DNA from: Bryum argenteum
Lineage: Eukaryota > Streptophyta > Bryopsida > Bryales > Bryaceae
Length of the DNA stretch: 64,000 nt
Direction of reading: 5' to 3'
Assembly: GCA_037043015.1 (NCBI GenBank)
Contig: CM073323.1
Coordinates: forward strand, 24,828,758-24,892,757
The translations under genes and the position numbers were made by a program. The notes beneath the pieces were generated by a model. That model did no database searches, was not told the origin of the DNA, and was given only the letters and a program-made list of their open reading frames with translations. This document shows positions 61,701-64,000 of this stretch, one piece after another (position 1 is the first letter of the stretch; every line of letters starts with the position of its first letter).

Positions 61701-63639
61701 CCTAGAACCTCTACTCAGATGGCTGCACAGGGGCAATCACGGATATAAATTTGGCTCTTCAAAAACAACCATAAACTCCGCTGCATATGCTGATGATTTA
61801 GTCGCCCTTACCGCCACTCTCCCAGCACTACAAACACAAATGAACAAAATCGAAAAATACAGTGACTGGACAGGACTTGAAGTAGGCACACAAAAATGCG
61901 CAGTCACGGGCTGCCCAAATAAATCAAAACTCACACCCACCAGCTTCAAATCCCTCCTCCAAACACAAAACATTACCTACAAAAATAACTCACTACCAAC
62001 GCTGCACCAAAACGAAGCTTACCCATACCTCGGCATACAAATAGTACCAACATTAAAGTGGAAACTACAAACACATCTCACAACTAATAAACTCACCGAA
62101 CAGTGTCAAAAACTTGCTAACTGCCCTGCTACAATCAAACAAAAAATCAGCATGGTGGATACAGTTATACGAGCAGGCATTGCCTATAGCTTTTATGCAG
62201 TACCCTTCTCACTCCCAATGATCAGAAAACTCGACAAGAAAATATCTAGCATCCAAAAAACGATATGTGGTCTTCCTAAATGTACTGCCAATGTTATAGC
62301 ACAACTACCACACAAAGACTTTGGACTGGAAGCATTTTCCCTTAAAAATGCTTATCTTCGCTGTATTGGAGACCAACTCACACATGCATTAAATGATAAA
62401 GGCAAACTTGGCCAAATCTATCAAGGCCTCACTCAACACATTTTAGCCAAATTTGGAGGATCCAAAGAAATCCCCCGCATCAAATATCAAGACTGTATAC
62501 ATTCTCCAATCACTAGAACACTCTTCTTACTCAAAGAAGAGGGCGGAATCCACCTAAAAAGCACATTGGCCACCTTCCAACTTGAAGCCACTGAGCTAGA
62601 ATCACAATGGATATCTCAAGCAACAAAACTCTTGCCACACCTGGACCCAAAACTATCCATCAAATTACTACATAAACTACTACACCAAAAAATATACGAA
62701 ATAAAACACCTCACACTTCCAAATGGTACTACCTTGATGTCTCCCATAGACTTCAGAAGATACTATAAAAACCCCACCAAATTAGAACGAAGCGCCTTGC
62801 AATTAGCCCAAAAACTCTTCTGTCAGAACAATTGCACCTCGCAATGCCTACACCCGTGCCCCACACACCCCCCGTCTCATCGCTTACACAACGAATTTAC
62901 TACACACAACCACACTATATCACCTCCTACCCCTCCACCCCCTACGTACCCAAATCTCCCACCAATAATACCACCAATACCCCCCCCCTAAACACATCAT
63001 CAAAGACCCAATCAATTTTCCCATACATCATATATCTGCACATAAACTAGTTACCAAAATTGATAAATACAAAATTACACACTCCTCTAACCTATACACA
63101 TGCCACTGGGAACTAAGCAACCACCCCCCCTACCACACCTGGCTATCCCCGAACGATCTCTTCAAACCAAACTACCCAACCGTCACCACGCACCATCTCA
63201 AACTGATCTCTAACTACTACACGAAACAAAAACACACACTCTATAAACACATCATCAACACTTATTTTGTACCGCCACAAGAAAAAGACACCCGATTCAT
63301 TCCACCCCCAACTAATCTGCCCCTTACACAAATCTATCTCCAAGATTGCAATCCTGATAAAGATATCCTCACAAACTCCCCCACCATACAAATCACCCAT
63401 GAAACAGCACAATTATATGATAATAACGGCCATTTTCTCCTCTCAATCCCAAAAACTAGACTCACATGGCTATGGACCCAATACCACGCCCACATTAACA
63501 CCAACCATGGTCTTAACCCCCCCACCCAACCCTTCGAAACCGAAATCATCTTACTATACAAGCGATACGAACACACCCTCTCCAAAAATAATCCCAAAAC
63601 AACAAAACACCACACACTCCCCACACCACTAAATCACCT

Positions 63640-64000
63640 CCTTCCACATAACACACAGTTACTTCTCCTCCCCAGTAACTTGTCCACTTCAACTCACAAA
63701 ATATCACTCTACATTCCCTAGAGACAAAATATTTGGCTCCTATGGCCAGGCCTTTCAATACAAATGGCAAGGAATTGGATATGCCCACCCTCACAATGAC
63801 GAAACTACACAGCAAGCCATACATTGGGCCCGACTAGCTGCACAAAAAGACCATAATGCAACAACCATTGTCATTGTACCAGATAAACAATGGTTTCACA
63901 ACCCAACACCACATTTAACCGAATACTCAGACACACATGTATTAGCGCACTTTGCTGCTGACACAATAACGTACGAAGAACCCACCACCTCCGCCAAGCA
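63640..64000 (+). other. C-terminal block of LINE ORF2 with weak methyltransferase-like pattern
   Basis: In the frame ending at the right edge, the text runs PVTCPLQLTKYHSTFPRDKI, FGSYGQAFQYKWQGIGYAHP, then AIHWARLAAQ and TIVIVPDKQW. The pattern D-x-I-F-G-S ... W-x-G-x-G-Y-A-x-P ... I-V-x-P-D-x-x-W recalls the D-x-F ... N-P-P ... P-x-W arrangement of Dam-like and PCIF1-like adenine methyltransferases, but the NPP(F/W) catalytic motif is replaced by AHPH. It does not resemble the RNase H usual in plant LINEs. The block continues beyond the window. Identity is unproved; composition and order suggest real coding sequence. Confidence 0.35.

Larger units (their letters stand above)
53230..64000 (+). 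mobile_element. Large APE-type non-LTR retrotransposon (LINE), 3' end beyond the window
   Basis: The element encodes, in order, ORF1 (54580-56235), a small middle ORF (56275-56637) and ORF2 (from 56630) with a 2A motif, AP-endonuclease, reverse transcriptase and a C-terminal extension. From about 53.8 kb the + strand is strikingly rich in A and C and poor in T and G, on top of the codon content, a strand bias typical of LINE sense strands. No LTR is seen. The left boundary is uncertain: sequence from 53230 to 54579 may be a 5' UTR and promoter, and includes a 383-codon frame (53257-54408) without recognisable domains. The element is at least 9.5 kb, long for a LINE. Confidence 0.85.
56630..64000 (+). 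pseudogene. LINE ORF2 (2A - endonuclease - reverse transcriptase - C-terminal extension), frame-broken
   Basis: The frame opens at ATG 56630 and runs to 59896. It starts with a hydrophobic stretch (SLAWLLLLYYNAYY), continues for about 640 residues of Thr/Pro/Asn/His-rich sequence, then has a 2A motif (58733-58759). The AP-endonuclease follows: WNAASLN (about 59410), IQETKL, then after a frame change CGDFN (59866), LIDGY and SDHSPV. The frame from 59866 to 62991 then carries NKAPGPDKIP and the reverse transcriptase: GFRAERST, DFKNAFGS, GTIQGDTLSP and YADD (61786-61797), with Cys-rich CQNNCTSQCLHPC near 62825. The frame changes again at a 9-C run (62980-62988) and near 63.65 kb. Catalytic motifs are present, so the copy looks recently disabled, or the breaks are sequencing errors in simple runs. 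Confidence 0.8.

Overview
The window looks like nuclear DNA of a land plant, probably a non-seed plant such as a moss or other bryophyte. The plant assignment rests on a Toc159-type chloroplast import receptor, an OBL1-type lipase, a PRA1.H-type protein and a Stowaway-type MITE. The bryophyte guess rests only on the overall style (compact multi-exon genes with introns of roughly 50-400 nt set in AT-rich repeat DNA) and is weak.

Six host genes can be modelled, with a seventh seen only as a 3' end. In order: 3' end of an unknown acidic protein (1-130, +); OBL1-like class 3 lipase (1607-3595, -, 3 exons); APC1, the largest scaffold subunit of the anaphase-promoting complex (8319-13988, -, one uninterrupted frame of about 1,880 codons); LETM1-like mitochondrial inner-membrane protein (24463-28397, +, 13 exons, 784 aa); SLC35D/UTR7-like nucleotide-sugar transporter (31149-33688, +, 10 exons, 331 aa); Toc159-family GTPase (35300-41209, +, 6 exons, 1,540 aa); PRA1.H-like protein (47735-49159, +, 5 exons, 242 aa). 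All exon joins were chosen by eye from GT/AG sites, and in every multi-exon model the phases sum to an intact frame. The genes are unrelated housekeeping functions and do not form a cluster.

Between the genes lie repeats: a family of TTAA-flanked short elements with 5'-CCCTTAAACG-like inverted ends (722, 5750 with a nested copy at 5789, 16713, 22753, 51209), which look like non-autonomous piggyBac-type elements; a Stowaway MITE at 7165; an array built on a GCGGCCGC-centred palindrome at 20.7-21.5 kb with long poly(A) tracts; a 25-bp minisatellite at 21.7 kb; a repeat family rich in AACGTTGCTCAAG motifs that flanks the PRA1 gene; and a 33-codon isocitrate-lyase fragment at 42.3 kb.

From about 53.2 kb to the right edge is a large APE-type non-LTR retrotransposon (LINE) on the + strand. 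It has ORF1, a small coiled-coil-like middle ORF, and an ORF2 that overlaps the middle ORF by 8 nt. ORF2 carries a canonical 2A ribosome-skipping motif (GDIESNPGP), then an AP-endonuclease, a reverse transcriptase with YADD, and an unusual C-terminal extension ending in a weakly methyltransferase-like block. This copy has at least three frame breaks. The LINE, with its 2A peptide and C-terminal extension, is the most unusual object in the window.
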